64,000 nucleotides of DNA from positions 87,407 through 151,406 of the forward strand of contig NZ_JADEVO010000009.1 of NCBI RefSeq assembly GCF_017114825.1. The letters are read 5' to 3'. The stretch is from Pseudomonas gregormendelii. GTDB lineage: Bacteria > Pseudomonadota > Gammaproteobacteria > Pseudomonadales > Pseudomonadaceae. Of this stretch, positions 25,552 to 34,016 are shown one piece after another (the stretch's first letter is position 1; every line of letters begins with the position of its first letter). The notes below the pieces were generated by a model. That model worked only from the letters and a program-made list of their open reading frames with translations, was not told the DNA's origin and made no database searches. Both the position numbers and the translations under genes were made by a program.

Positions 25552-25941
25552 TTACGCGCCCCCGAAACAGATCAGGCGGTCGGCGTTCTGGACCGCGTCG
25601 TGCAGCTGGCCAAGGCCGGACAGCTCCCACGGTGCACCGACCGCGACCGAACGCTGGTAACGACTGGCTTCTTCCTCATTCAACACACCGCGGCGCAGGG
25701 CGGCGGCGATGCACACCACGCCGTCGAGTTGATGGTCGGCGACCAATTCGCGCCATTGCCGGGGCAGGTCCAGCTCATCCTGGGCAGTCACTACACTGGT
25801 CGATGCGTTATAGACGCCGTCCTGGTAGAAAAACAGCCGGACAATCTCATGCCCCCCGGCCAGCGCGGCCTGGGCGAACAACAGGGCGCGGCGCGAGGAG
25901 GGCGCATGGGCGGCGGAAAACAGCGCGATGGCGAACTTCAT
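25552..25941 (-). CDS. tusD: Sulfur relay protein TusD (DsrE)
   Basis: 129-residue DsrE/TusD subunit that receives sulfur from TusA. The active cysteine is C77 in GVVCIAAALRRG, corresponding to Cys78 of E. coli TusD. The ATG at 25941 (MKFAIALFSAAHAPSSRRA) is chosen; ten codons upstream are open but unlike the family. First gene of the operon, with promoter presumably in the REP-containing gap upstream. Confidence 0.95.
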   Translation of the reverse strand: MKFAIALFSAAHAPSSRRALLFAQAALAGGHEIVRLFFYQDGVYNASTSVVTAQDELDLPRQWRELVADHQLDGVVCIAAALRRGVLNEEEASRYQRSVAVGAPWELSGLGQLHDAVQNADRLICFGGA

Positions 25942-26034
25942 GACGGACTCGATCAGCGGAACTGCGAGCATGATAAAGCTTTATCGGCTGTGCGGCGAAG
26001 TAGGTTTCTGCAGAGGCCGAGGCGCTGTGCAGAC

Positions 26035-26117
26035 GCCATCGCGGGCAAGCCTTGCTCACACAGAGGTGTCGGCCATCCACAAATACTGCGCACACCACCA
26101 ATACCCTGTGGGAGAGG
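26035..26117. repeat. Degenerate REP pair
   Basis: GCCATCGCGGGCAAGCC at 26035-26051, followed by TTGCTCACACAG, faces CCCTGTGGGAG at 26104-26114. This is the same family as at 17829, but with several mismatches. It lies between tusD and the DUF1275 gene. Confidence 0.65.
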
Positions 26118-26178
26118 CGGTGCGACGATTCTACTTGCACCGCGAAAGCGGCCGGCGCCTCAACAACGACATTTGGAT

Positions 26179-26883
26179 CTACCGCGGCATATACCCCAAT
26201 TGCCAACGCCGTGGAATCCTCAGCGACAGCACCCCGATCACCCCCGCCAGCAGCCCGCTGACAAACAGCGCCTTGAGCCCCAGATGATGCTCCAGCAGCG
26301 CCCCCAGCACCGCACCGGCGAACATCCCGGTCCACGGGATCAACTGCACCCGCCAGCCGTTGCGCCGTTCGCCCAGCATCCATCGGCCCAATCCACGACC
26401 AAACCGCGAGAGGGCGCCAGTCACGTAGGTGAGCCCGACCGGCAGGCCATTGACCTCTTCCACGGCTGCATTGAGCATGCCCATGGCGATGATCGCCGCC
26501 AGCAGGGCGGGCAGCTGATCTGCATAAGGCCAGGCCGCCGCGCCGCACAGCAGCATGGCGATGCACAGCAACAACGGCAGCGCCCGGCGGCCGCCGAGGC
26601 GACTGACAACAATTCCCAGGGCATTGCCGACGACGAAGGTGGCCACCAGGATCACCAGGCGCAAGGTCAGGCCCACATCGCCGTCACTGATGGCCACGGC
26701 GAGGCGGGTGGTGTTGCCGCTCATGAACGAGACGAAATCGCCACTGGCCATGAAGCCAATGGCATCGGTCATGCCGGCGAGCACCGAGAGGCTGGCGACC
26801 AGCGACAGGCCGATGCGACCACGCCATTTGCGAGCGTGCAGATGGCCGTCGCTGGCTCGGTTACTGGAGGACGATGGCAACAT
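26179..26883 (-). CDS. YoaK/DUF1275 family inner-membrane protein
   Basis: 234-residue integral membrane protein with about six to seven hydrophobic helices. The DUF1275 signature is visible: TDAIGFMASGDFVSFMSGNTTRLA near the N-terminus and a middle NAAVEEVNGLPVGLTYVTG. Function of the family is not known; transport is only a guess. The start at 26883 (MLPSSSSNRASDG) has AAGGA ten bases upstream; ATG at 26895 is an alternative. Confidence 0.83.
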   Translation of the reverse strand: MLPSSSSNRASDGHLHARKWRGRIGLSLVASLSVLAGMTDAIGFMASGDFVSFMSGNTTRLAVAISDGDVGLTLRLVILVATFVVGNALGIVVSRLGGRRALPLLLCIAMLLCGAAAWPYADQLPALLAAIIAMGMLNAAVEEVNGLPVGLTYVTGALSRFGRGLGRWMLGERRNGWRVQLIPWTGMFAGAVLGALLEHHLGLKALFVSGLLAGVIGVLSLRIPRRWQLGYMPR

Positions 26884-26909
26884 CGGTGCGGGCATCCTTG
26901 TGTGATGGG

Positions 26910-27239
26910 TTAGTGGGCCAACCCATATAACTCGCAATACTCCAACCAGTCCATGCCCGCCATCTCGGCCACTTCGCGGTGAACTTCCAGGCGCTGCGCC
27001 TGATAGTCCGCTTCAGTCGCTGCGGTCAATTGCAGCGTCAACTCCCAGGCAAACAAACCCAGGTGCTCGGCCTCGGCTTCGAAGGCTTCGTGCAGCCGCT
27101 CTTCGCGGTACTGCGCGGCGGTCTCGCCCTTGGCCTGGGCCAGCAGAGGGTTGAGGTTGTCGAGTTCGACGCGCAGTTCAGGGCGCTCGTCGAGAAACTT
27201 CTTCAGTGCCTGATCATGTTGCTGTTCGGTTGCTGCCAT
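26910..27239 (-). CDS. Small acidic helical protein (possibly DUF6388)
   Basis: 109-residue soluble protein starting MAATEQQHDQALKKFLDERP, rich in Glu, Ala and Leu and mostly helical. I recognise it as a Pseudomonas-restricted family, perhaps DUF6388, without known function. AAGGAG precedes the ATG at 27239. It lies 20 bp downstream of a putative HTH protein on the same strand and 26 bp upstream of the DUF1275 gene, so the three may be co-transcribed. Confidence 0.72.
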   Translation of the reverse strand: MAATEQQHDQALKKFLDERPELRVELDNLNPLLAQAKGETAAQYREERLHEAFEAEAEHLGLFAWELTLQLTAATEADYQAQRLEVHREVAEMAGMDWLEYCELYGLAH

Positions 27240-27259
27240 GGTCGCTCCTTGGCAAGGGC

Positions 27260-27508
27260 TTACGAAGTCTGCTTTTTGCTGGCCTTGGCCGCTGCCGCCA
27301 GACACTCCAGGGCAAATTGCTCAGGGTAGGTCATCTGGATTGGCGTGGTCTCGCCCTTGACGGTGCGTTCGCCTTCAAGGATGTAGCGGATGCGCTTGTC
27401 GGTCACACCGATGCGCTTGGCGATCCAGGACGGGGTCTGGCCAATCTGGCTGATCAGCTTGTCGGCGTATTCGGCGGTAGGTTTGTAGTATTCGGCGTTG
27501 GGTGTCAT
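27260..27508 (-). CDS. Small helix-turn-helix-like protein
   Basis: 82-residue protein with a Cro/CI-like segment: ISQIGQTPSWIAKRIGVTDK followed by RIRYILEGE looks like two HTH helices. The C-terminal KASKKQTS is basic. GGAAAGG precedes the ATG. It might be a local regulator of the two genes downstream, but this is inference from sequence shape only. Confidence 0.65.
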   Translation of the reverse strand: MTPNAEYYKPTAEYADKLISQIGQTPSWIAKRIGVTDKRIRYILEGERTVKGETTPIQMTYPEQFALECLAAAAKASKKQTS

Positions 27509-27667
27509 GACCTTTCCAGAAAATGGCCCGCAAATCGGGCAATCGGACGTTTATGGCGCGACAGGGTGCGCGAATCGTCTCGCGGTGTCGCGGTATAAAT
27601 GAAGTAAAGCAGAATGAAACGTCCTGCCTGGATGATACAGTCGGCTTTTTCCTGATGAGTGAACGCA

Positions 27668-28018
27668 ATGCGAATTCTGCTGCTGGCCCTGGCCGCTACC
27701 CTGCTGGCGGGCTGCGCCGGCTCGGTGATGAACGATGCTAGGACCAAAACCCCGTACCAGACCCTGAAGTCGGACAAACCGGAAAAAGTCGTCGCCCAGT
27801 GCGTGCAGTTTTCCTGGCAGGACGAGGCGGTGTTCGGCGTCGATGCGGGTGCCTACCTGCAACCGGGCGAGAAGGGCGGGTCGACCGTCTACACCCGTTC
27901 CGCGGAGTCGTTCGTGGACGTGACCACGGATGCGTCGGGGACCGTGCTGAGCTATTACGCCCGGCAGGACGATTTCGTGGCCAAGCGCCGCTTGGCTGCG
28001 TTGGCAACCTGCCTCTGA
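27668..28018 (+). CDS. Small putative lipoprotein
   Basis: 116-residue protein with a lipoprotein signal, MRILLLALAATLLAGCAG; the lipobox LAGC is followed by AG, which favours outer-membrane sorting. The mature part has two further cysteines (AQCVQF and ALATCL), which could pair. Family unknown to me; similar small lipoproteins occur in Pseudomonas. GTG at 27659 is also in frame, but the ATG at 27668 gives a proper signal peptide. Confidence 0.72.
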   Translation: MRILLLALAATLLAGCAGSVMNDARTKTPYQTLKSDKPEKVVAQCVQFSWQDEAVFGVDAGAYLQPGEKGGSTVYTRSAESFVDVTTDASGTVLSYYARQDDFVAKRRLAALATCL

Positions 28019-28040
28019 TTCAATGAAATGACACATTTCA

Positions 28041-28067
28041 ACCTGTGGGAGTGAGCCTGCTCGCCCC
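28041..28067. repeat. Single degenerate REP unit
   Basis: CCTGTGGGAGTGAGCCTGCTCGCC-like unit of the second REP family, with no partner, between two convergent genes. Confidence 0.5.
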
Positions 28068-28096
28068 TACACGGTGGGTGTGTATCGCCTGCAGGG

Positions 28097-28525
28097 TCAG
28101 GCGATGGTCAGGCGCTTCTGAAAAAAGTAGCGCTTGTGTCCCGGCGGGTAATCGGCGATATGCCCGAACTCGCTATAACCCATCTTGCGGTAGAACCCCG
28201 GCGCCTGGAACTCGAAGGTGTCGAGCCAGATCCCCAGGCATTCCTTCTCCCTGGCGTGATCCTCGGCCATTTGCATCAGCCGTGAGCCCAATCCCTGTCC
28301 CCGGGCATTTTCCGGCACCGACAGCAATTCGATATACAACCACTGGTAAAACACCTTGCCGTACAAACCGCCGAGAACCTGGTCGTGCTCGTCGCGCACC
28401 AGCAAGGCGATCGGCTGCGCTTTCGTGACACCTGCCTTGGAGGCGTTATAGGCACGCAACGGCAGGAGAATCGCCTGGTGCTGCTCTTCAGTGGGGTCTT
28501 GCGTGATTTCTATGCGCAGCGTCAT
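28097..28525 (-). CDS. GNAT-family N-acetyltransferase
   Basis: 142-residue single-domain GNAT. The acetyl-CoA loop ENARGQGLGSRLM (about residues 73-85) matches the Q/RxxGxG/A motif. The later FEFQAPGFYRKMGYSEFG is the usual beta6-alpha4 region. The substrate cannot be told from sequence. Monocistronic, convergent with the small lipoprotein gene. Confidence 0.87.
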   Translation of the reverse strand: MTLRIEITQDPTEEQHQAILLPLRAYNASKAGVTKAQPIALLVRDEHDQVLGGLYGKVFYQWLYIELLSVPENARGQGLGSRLMQMAEDHAREKECLGIWLDTFEFQAPGFYRKMGYSEFGHIADYPPGHKRYFFQKRLTIA

Positions 28526-28672
28526 CAGCTACATCCTTATGGCCATGAGTGAATCGGCAGCAGCGTAGCGCGACGCGTGCGGTTTGATCCAGCCTGGCGT
28601 GGAACTGTCGTGCAAGCGCAAATGTCTAGCCTTAACAGCGTCATTCGAGAACGCAGCCGATGAGGAACCACC

Positions 28673-29119
28673 GTGAATATTTTTGAAGCCTTGCGCGAAA
28701 GCCATGACCGTCAACGTACCTATGCCGATGCGCTGATCCAGACCAGCGGCGATACCCCGGAGCGTGCCGAGGCCTACAAGCGCCTGAAGTCCGAGCTGCA
28801 GGCGCACGAAACCGCCGAGGAGCGGCATTTCTACATCCCGTTGATGGAGTTCGACAATGGCGTTGACCTCAGCCGTCACGCCATTTCCGAGCACCACGAG
28901 ATGGACGAGATGATGGAAACCCTCGACGAGACCGAGATGTCCAGCCCGTCCTGGCTGGCCACTGCGAAGAAATTGTCCGAGAAGGTCCATCACCACTTGA
29001 AAGAGGAGGAGCAGAAGTTCTTCCAGATGGCCGGCAAATTGCTGAGCGACAAGCAGAAGGAGACGCTGGCAGGGCAGTACTTGAAGGAGTTCGACGAGCA
29101 GCTCGATCAGGCATCCTGA
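28673..29119 (+). CDS. Hemerythrin-domain protein
   Basis: 148-residue four-helix di-iron protein. Candidate ligands are H9 in RESHDRQ, HETAEER, HHEMDEMME and HHHLKEEEQKFF, which follow the HxxxE spacing of bacterial hemerythrins. Such proteins bind O2 or NO or protect iron centres; the role here is inferred. The start codon is GTG with GAGGA about 7 bases upstream. Confidence 0.88.
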   Translation: MNIFEALRESHDRQRTYADALIQTSGDTPERAEAYKRLKSELQAHETAEERHFYIPLMEFDNGVDLSRHAISEHHEMDEMMETLDETEMSSPSWLATAKKLSEKVHHHLKEEEQKFFQMAGKLLSDKQKETLAGQYLKEFDEQLDQAS

Positions 29120-29300
29120 AGGGCTTCTTCGCCTCGAATTTCGCATGCAGCTCCTACGGGGGAGCGCCGGGGATTGCGGACCGGTGTAGGGCAATACGGC
29201 GCCGGGGAGGCGCAATACGCAATCGCGACCATACTTCGTACTGCTCTTGAAGCGTTCACTCTGTTTGTCCCCGAACCTGAAAACAAAAAGAGACGGAATC

Positions 29301-31028
29301 ATGAAGTTCGAACCTTTTGCCAAATCGCTGATAGCGACCTCCCTGGCGCTCAGTTGCCTGTCTGCTTACGCGGCCTCAGTGGCCCCGGTTGCCGCCGAAA
29401 ACGGCATGGTCGTCACCGCCCAACACCTGGCCAGCCATGTGGGTGTCGATGTGCTCAAGAACGGTGGCAACGCCGTCGATGCTGCAGTCGCGGTCGGCTA
29501 TGCGCTGGCGGTGGTCTATCCCGCAGCGGGCAACCTTGGCGGTGGTGGTTTCATGACCATCCAGCTGGCCGACGGACGCAAGACCTTCCTCGACTTCCGT
29601 GAAAAAGCCCCGTTGGCCGCCACTGCCGACATGTATCTGGATAAAGAAGGCAATCTCGTTCCGGACCTCAGTACCCGAGGCCACCTGGCAGTTGGCGTTC
29701 CGGGCACCGTGTCGGGCATGGAGCTGGCCCTGTCGAAATACGGCACCAAGCCGCGCAAGGAAGTGATCGCCCCGGCGATCAAGCTCGCTGAAGACGGTTT
29801 TGAGCTGCAGCAGGGCGATGTCGAGCTGTTGGAATACGCCACAGACGTCTTCAAAAAAGACATCAAGGATTCCGGCTCGATCTTCCTGAGCAACGGCGAG
29901 CCGATGCAGGTCGGGCAGAAACTGGTGCAAAAAGACCTGGGCAAAACCCTGCGGGAAATTTCCGAGAAGGGCGCCGACGGTTTTTACAAAGGCTGGGTTG
30001 CCGACGCCATCGTCACCTCCAGCCAGGCCAACAAGGGCATCATTACCCAGGCCGACCTAGACAAATACAAAACCCGCGAACTGGCACCTGTGGAGTGCGA
30101 CTACCGGGGTTATCACGTGGTCTCGGCGCCACCGCCAAGCTCCGGCGGCGTGGTGATCTGCGAGATCATGAACATCCTCGACGGCTATCCGATGAAAGAC
30201 CTGGGCTACCGTTCGGCCCAGGGCATGCACTACCAGATCGAAGCCATGCGCCACGCCTATGTCGACCGCAACAGCTACCTCGGCGACCCGGATTTCGTTA
30301 AAAATCCTATCGAACACCTGCTGGACAAGAACTACGCGACCAAAATCCGCGCCGCCATCGACCCGAAAAAGGCCGGCGTGTCCCGCGAGATCAAGCCCGG
30401 CGTTGCGCCCCATGAAGGCAGCAACACCACCCATTACTCGATCGTCGATAAATGGGGCAATGCGGTGTCGGTGACCTACACCCTCAACGACTGGTTTGGC
30501 GCCGGCGTCATGGCCAGCAAGACCGGGGTCATCCTCAACGACGAAATGGACGACTTCACCTCGAAGATCGGCGTACCGAACATGTATGGCCTGGTGCAGG
30601 GTGAGGCCAATGTCATCGCTCCCGGCAAGGCGCCGCTGTCGTCGATGAGCCCGACCATCGTGACCAAAGACGGCAAGGTGGTGATGGTCGTCGGCACCCC
30701 GGGGGGCAGCCGCATCATTACCGCGACACTGCTGACCATCCTCAACGTGATCGACTACGGGATGAACATCCAGGAAGCGGTGGATGCCCCGCGTTTCCAT
30801 CAGCAATGGCTGCCGGAAGAAACCAACCTGGAGACCTTCACCACCAGTCCCGACACGGTGAAGATGCTCGAAAGCATGGGCCATAAATTCGCCGGGCCCC
30901 AGGATGCCAATCACGTCGCGGCGATTCTGGTCGGGGCGCCTTCGCTTGAGGGCAAGCCGGTTGGCAAGAACCGCTTCTACGGAGCCAACGACCCGCGGCG
31001 CAATACCGGTCTGTCGCTCGGTTATTGA
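29301..31028 (+). CDS. ggt: Gamma-glutamyltransferase (periplasmic)
   Basis: 575-residue Ntn-hydrolase that breaks or transfers gamma-glutamyl bonds of glutathione and similar compounds in the periplasm. A Sec signal (MKFEPFAKSLIATSLALSCL, cleaved near AYA) is followed by the large subunit. Self-cleavage should occur before T376 in NTTHYSIVD, the nucleophile of the small subunit. GTPGGSRIITA, the substrate-binding glycine loop, is intact. Full length for the family. The ATG at 29301 is chosen because it opens the signal peptide. Confidence 0.96.
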   Translation: MKFEPFAKSLIATSLALSCLSAYAASVAPVAAENGMVVTAQHLASHVGVDVLKNGGNAVDAAVAVGYALAVVYPAAGNLGGGGFMTIQLADGRKTFLDFREKAPLAATADMYLDKEGNLVPDLSTRGHLAVGVPGTVSGMELALSKYGTKPRKEVIAPAIKLAEDGFELQQGDVELLEYATDVFKKDIKDSGSIFLSNGEPMQVGQKLVQKDLGKTLREISEKGADGFYKGWVADAIVTSSQANKGIITQADLDKYKTRELAPVECDYRGYHVVSAPPPSSGGVVICEIMNILDGYPMKDLGYRSAQGMHYQIEAMRHAYVDRNSYLGDPDFVKNPIEHLLDKNYATKIRAAIDPKKAGVSREIKPGVAPHEGSNTTHYSIVDKWGNAVSVTYTLNDWFGAGVMASKTGVILNDEMDDFTSKIGVPNMYGLVQGEANVIAPGKAPLSSMSPTIVTKDGKVVMVVGTPGGSRIITATLLTILNVIDYGMNIQEAVDAPRFHQQWLPEETNLETFTTSPDTVKMLESMGHKFAGPQDANHVAAILVGAPSLEGKPVGKNRFYGANDPRRNTGLSLGY

Positions 31029-31041
31029 AGGTTGTATTTAC

Positions 31042-31072
31042 AGGGGGACAGATCTATTTTCTGTTCCCCCCG
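31042..31072 (+). terminator. Imperfect hairpin after ggt
   Basis: GGGGGACAGA faces TCTGTTCCCCC with one bulged T, 14 bp past the ggt stop. There is no T-run, so termination is only probable. Confidence 0.4.
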
Positions 31073-31124
31073 CTCTGTATTCACAAAGCGCTTCACCAGC
31101 ACACCCACTCAAGGAAGGACAATC

Positions 31125-31658
31125 ATGACCACCGCACTGCTGATCGTCGACGTACAGCACGCCTTGTGCACCGGCCAGTACCAATGCTTCGATATTCAAC
31201 GGGTGATTGCCAACATCAACACGCTCAGCGGCAGGGCAAGGGCCGGCAGCATCCCGGTCGTGCTCATCCAGCACCAGGAAAAGGGCGACTTGCTGCAACA
31301 TGGCTCCGAGGGCTGGCAACTCGCCAAGGAACTGGACACTTCGCCCGAGGACCTGCGAATAGACAAGACCACCGGGGACTCCTTCTACCAGACCCCACTT
31401 GAAGCGTTGCTGCTGGAGCGTGAGGTTGATCGCCTGATCATCTGCGGCCTGCAAACCGACTATTGCGTAAACGCCACCGTCCGCCAGGCGCATGCCCTGG
31501 GCTACGACGTGGTACTCGCCGGCGACGCGCATTCCACGGTCGATAACGGCAATACCACCGCCGAAGACATTATTGCCGAACACAACAAAATCCTGGCCCA
31601 CCTGACCGGCCCGGTAGGCCGGATCGACATAACAGCGGCCAACGAAATCAAACTTTAA
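31125..31658 (+). CDS. Isochorismatase-family cysteine hydrolase
   Basis: 177-residue hydrolase of the isochorismatase/nicotinamidase superfamily. The catalytic triad is visible as D9 (LLIVDVQ), K81 (RIDKTTGDSF) and C114 (LQTDYCVNATVRQ). The true substrate is unknown; amides and biuret-like compounds are common. It starts after AAGGAAGGA, 97 bp behind ggt on the same strand. Confidence 0.9.
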   Translation: MTTALLIVDVQHALCTGQYQCFDIQRVIANINTLSGRARAGSIPVVLIQHQEKGDLLQHGSEGWQLAKELDTSPEDLRIDKTTGDSFYQTPLEALLLEREVDRLIICGLQTDYCVNATVRQAHALGYDVVLAGDAHSTVDNGNTTAEDIIAEHNKILAHLTGPVGRIDITAANEIKL

Positions 31659-31730
31659 AGCCGAACCACGGCTACACTTATCGCCTGTTCCTCCAACCCA
31701 CGTCCTTCCCTGGCATGAGGCGAATCTGTC

Positions 31731-33074
31731 GTGGAAGTTTTCGCGCTTCTCTCTGGCTACCTGATGGCGTGGGTGATCGAGCCGGTCGCCCACGAGTTCG
31801 TTGGCATCTTCGACCTCAATGGCCGCTTTGGCCTGTTGTTCCTTGGCGTGTCCTACTCGGTCGCCTACAGCCTTTTTCGTTACCGCAGGCGTCGCGGTTT
31901 GACTGATGCTTCATCGTTCTGGCAATTCATCGGCGCCGGCAAGGTGCATTTTCACCCCTCTGCGTTACTGGATTACCGCTACTACTTTGTGCGCGCCATC
32001 CTTAAGGTCGCGCTGGTGCTGCCCATCGTCGGCATCGTTGACCCGCACATCCTGCGCTCGGCCGACTACGTTGGTTTTTTCACCAACCTGTGGGGGGCTC
32101 GCGTGCAAGTGCAGCAACACCTCGGCCTTTCATTGCTGTACGGACTGGGGGTTTTCCTGGCGCGAGACTTCACCCATTACTGGACCCACCGCGCCTTTCA
32201 TACGCGCTGGCTCTGGGCGTTCCACAAGGTCCACCATTCGGCACAGGTATTGGTACCGGCGACAGCCAGCCGCGTGCATTTCCTGGAGAAGGTGGTGGAA
32301 AAGCTCTCCATCAGCGTGATCGTCGGCGCCTATGCCGGTGTGTTCTGGTATGCCTGTGGCGGCGAGATCAGCCGCTACACCCTGTTCGGCGTGACCTACC
32401 TGGTGTTCATCCTCAACGGGCTGGCGGCGAACCTGCGCCACAGCCACGTGTGGTTATCGTTCGGCCCGGCCATCGAGCATGTGCTCAACAGCCCGGCCCA
32501 GCACCAGATCCATCACAGCGATGCGCCGCGCCACTTCGACAGGAATTTTGGCGTCAACCTGTCCCTGTGGGACTGGATGTTTGGCACGCTCTACGTCACC
32601 ACGTCCAAGCCTGAGTCGCTGCAGTTCGGCCTCGCCGGCCAGGGCCCTGAGCGTTACCACACGCTCGGCGACCTGATCGTGATGCCTTTGCGCGAAATCG
32701 TCAGCAAGATCCGTGTGCTCAGGCCGTGGGCGCAAACCCTTAGCCTACGTCAGCGGGTCATGAACTGGACGCACCGGCACGCCTATGGCATCGTCAAATT
32801 AATACGTCGTGTAATGATCAGGATAAGAAACAATGGAGGAGGGGGACCAGGTCGGCACCAAGGTATCGATGGCAACGCTAAAGGCGTTCAATCTTTGCGT
32901 GCTGGAACTGGGTCGGCTGGCCCGGGATCATCGCTCAACCCGCTTCATCGAAGATGGCCTGCAGGCGTTTCGTTCACTGGTGCCCTTTGCGTCGGCCTGG
33001 TGGGGGGAGATGTCAGTGTCGGGCGTCAATATTCCTCCGAAAAGCTGGATGCACGGGCGGATCGACCTGCCTGA
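31731..33074 (+). CDS. Sterol desaturase / fatty-acid hydroxylase superfamily membrane protein, with a 3' overlap into the next gene
   Basis: 447-residue integral membrane protein of the FA-hydroxylase superfamily. The eight-histidine di-iron set is present: HYWTHRAFH (from about residue 150), HKVHHS, and HQIHHSDAPRHF (about 258-270). It may hydroxylate or desaturate a lipid; the substrate is not predictable. The start is GTG. Family-like sequence ends near residue 365; the remaining about 80 residues (GGGGPGRHQG...) are low in similarity and are encoded in the same DNA as the first 80 codons of the LuxR regulator in another frame. The tail may follow loss of an original stop codon. Confidence 0.85.
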   Translation: MEVFALLSGYLMAWVIEPVAHEFVGIFDLNGRFGLLFLGVSYSVAYSLFRYRRRRGLTDASSFWQFIGAGKVHFHPSALLDYRYYFVRAILKVALVLPIVGIVDPHILRSADYVGFFTNLWGARVQVQQHLGLSLLYGLGVFLARDFTHYWTHRAFHTRWLWAFHKVHHSAQVLVPATASRVHFLEKVVEKLSISVIVGAYAGVFWYACGGEISRYTLFGVTYLVFILNGLAANLRHSHVWLSFGPAIEHVLNSPAQHQIHHSDAPRHFDRNFGVNLSLWDWMFGTLYVTTSKPESLQFGLAGQGPERYHTLGDLIVMPLREIVSKIRVLRPWAQTLSLRQRVMNWTHRHAYGIVKLIRRVMIRIRNNGGGGPGRHQGIDGNAKGVQSLRAGTGSAGPGSSLNPLHRRWPAGVSFTGALCVGLVGGDVSVGRQYSSEKLDARADRPA

Positions 33075-33852
33075 ATCCTTTGCCGTGGAATGGCACAAGG
33101 GCGCCGATGCGGACAGTTTTTCCCATGACACTTTAAGCAAGCCCGGCACCGTGGTGCGCGACAGCGGTTATGACGATCTGGACGAAGGCGTGAGTGCCTT
33201 TGCCCGGCGCCACGATCTGTTCCATGCGATGTGCATCACCTTTGAGCTGCCCGAAAGCGGACTAATGTTCTTCGTGTGCCTGTATCGCGGCCAGCATGAG
33301 TGCGCGTTCGAACAAGACGCGGCCGGTTTGTTCAGCGCCTTCTGCGATCATCTGCTGCAGCTGTGGCGGTTCCAGGTGCAGGACATGATTCGCGTCGACA
33401 CGGGGAATGGGGCAAGCGACTTCGGCGTCGCCCGCATGGATGGCAGCCTGCTGTATATCGGCGCTGCCCTGGGTGTGGCCATCCAGCGCGAATTGCCGCA
33501 GTGGGACGGTTCGACGCTGCCGCCCGAGGTGATTGTCCAGTTAGCCAAAGCGCCGTGCGTGATGCGCCTGGGACGCTGCGCCCTGACACTCTCGCCTAAC
33601 GGCGAGCATGTGATCCTGTCCCTGGAAACCCTGTCACGCGGGGTGATGCTCGCACCCCGGGAGCGCACCGCAGCGATGCTGTTTGCCGCCGGCCATTCCT
33701 ACAAGGAAATCGCCAAAATCCTCGCCTTGAGCCCGGCCACCGTGCGCACTTACCTGCGCAACTGCTATGTGCAGCTTGGGGTGAAAAGCAAGGTCGAACT
33801 GGGGTCGGCACTGCGCTCCCCCTCTGCGAACCCTCTGGCCAAATCCGGATAA
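32833..33852 (+). CDS. LuxR-family transcriptional regulator
   Basis: 339-residue regulator. The last about 65 residues form a LuxR-type HTH (LAPRERTAAMLFAAGHSYKE, then IAKILALSPATVRTYLRN). The first about 250 residues are an unassigned sensory region without a clear receiver or autoinducer-binding signature. The ATG at 32833 has AGGA 9 bases upstream; ATG at 32869 (MATLKAFNL, with AAGG) is a real alternative. It begins inside the frame of the desaturase gene and is followed 164 bp later by two amidohydrolases and a porin, its likely targets. Confidence 0.88.
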   Translation: MEEGDQVGTKVSMATLKAFNLCVLELGRLARDHRSTRFIEDGLQAFRSLVPFASAWWGEMSVSGVNIPPKSWMHGRIDLPESFAVEWHKGADADSFSHDTLSKPGTVVRDSGYDDLDEGVSAFARRHDLFHAMCITFELPESGLMFFVCLYRGQHECAFEQDAAGLFSAFCDHLLQLWRFQVQDMIRVDTGNGASDFGVARMDGSLLYIGAALGVAIQRELPQWDGSTLPPEVIVQLAKAPCVMRLGRCALTLSPNGEHVILSLETLSRGVMLAPRERTAAMLFAAGHSYKEIAKILALSPATVRTYLRNCYVQLGVKSKVELGSALRSPSANPLAKSG

Positions 33853-33931
33853 CAGATTCTTCTGCGGCGCGCTGCATCCACAAGTATTTTCCTCACCCTC
33901 CTCATTTGTAGAGGTCCATTCAAACGCCGCG

Positions 33932-33960
33932 CCCTATAGGGTAGCTCCTGCACTACGGGG
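33932..33960 (+). promoter_or_regulatory. Candidate regulator site upstream of the amidohydrolase operon
   Basis: The 10-bp palindrome CCCTATAGGG (33932-33941) is followed about 15 bp on by a CTACGGGG element. Both lie in the 164-bp gap between the LuxR gene and the first amidohydrolase. The site could be bound by the upstream regulator. Based on symmetry and position only. Confidence 0.3.
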
Positions 33961-34016
33961 CGAGCACGGCAGTCTGATCGGGCGCTTTAAAAACTATAAA
34001 AACAGAGGTGAGACAC

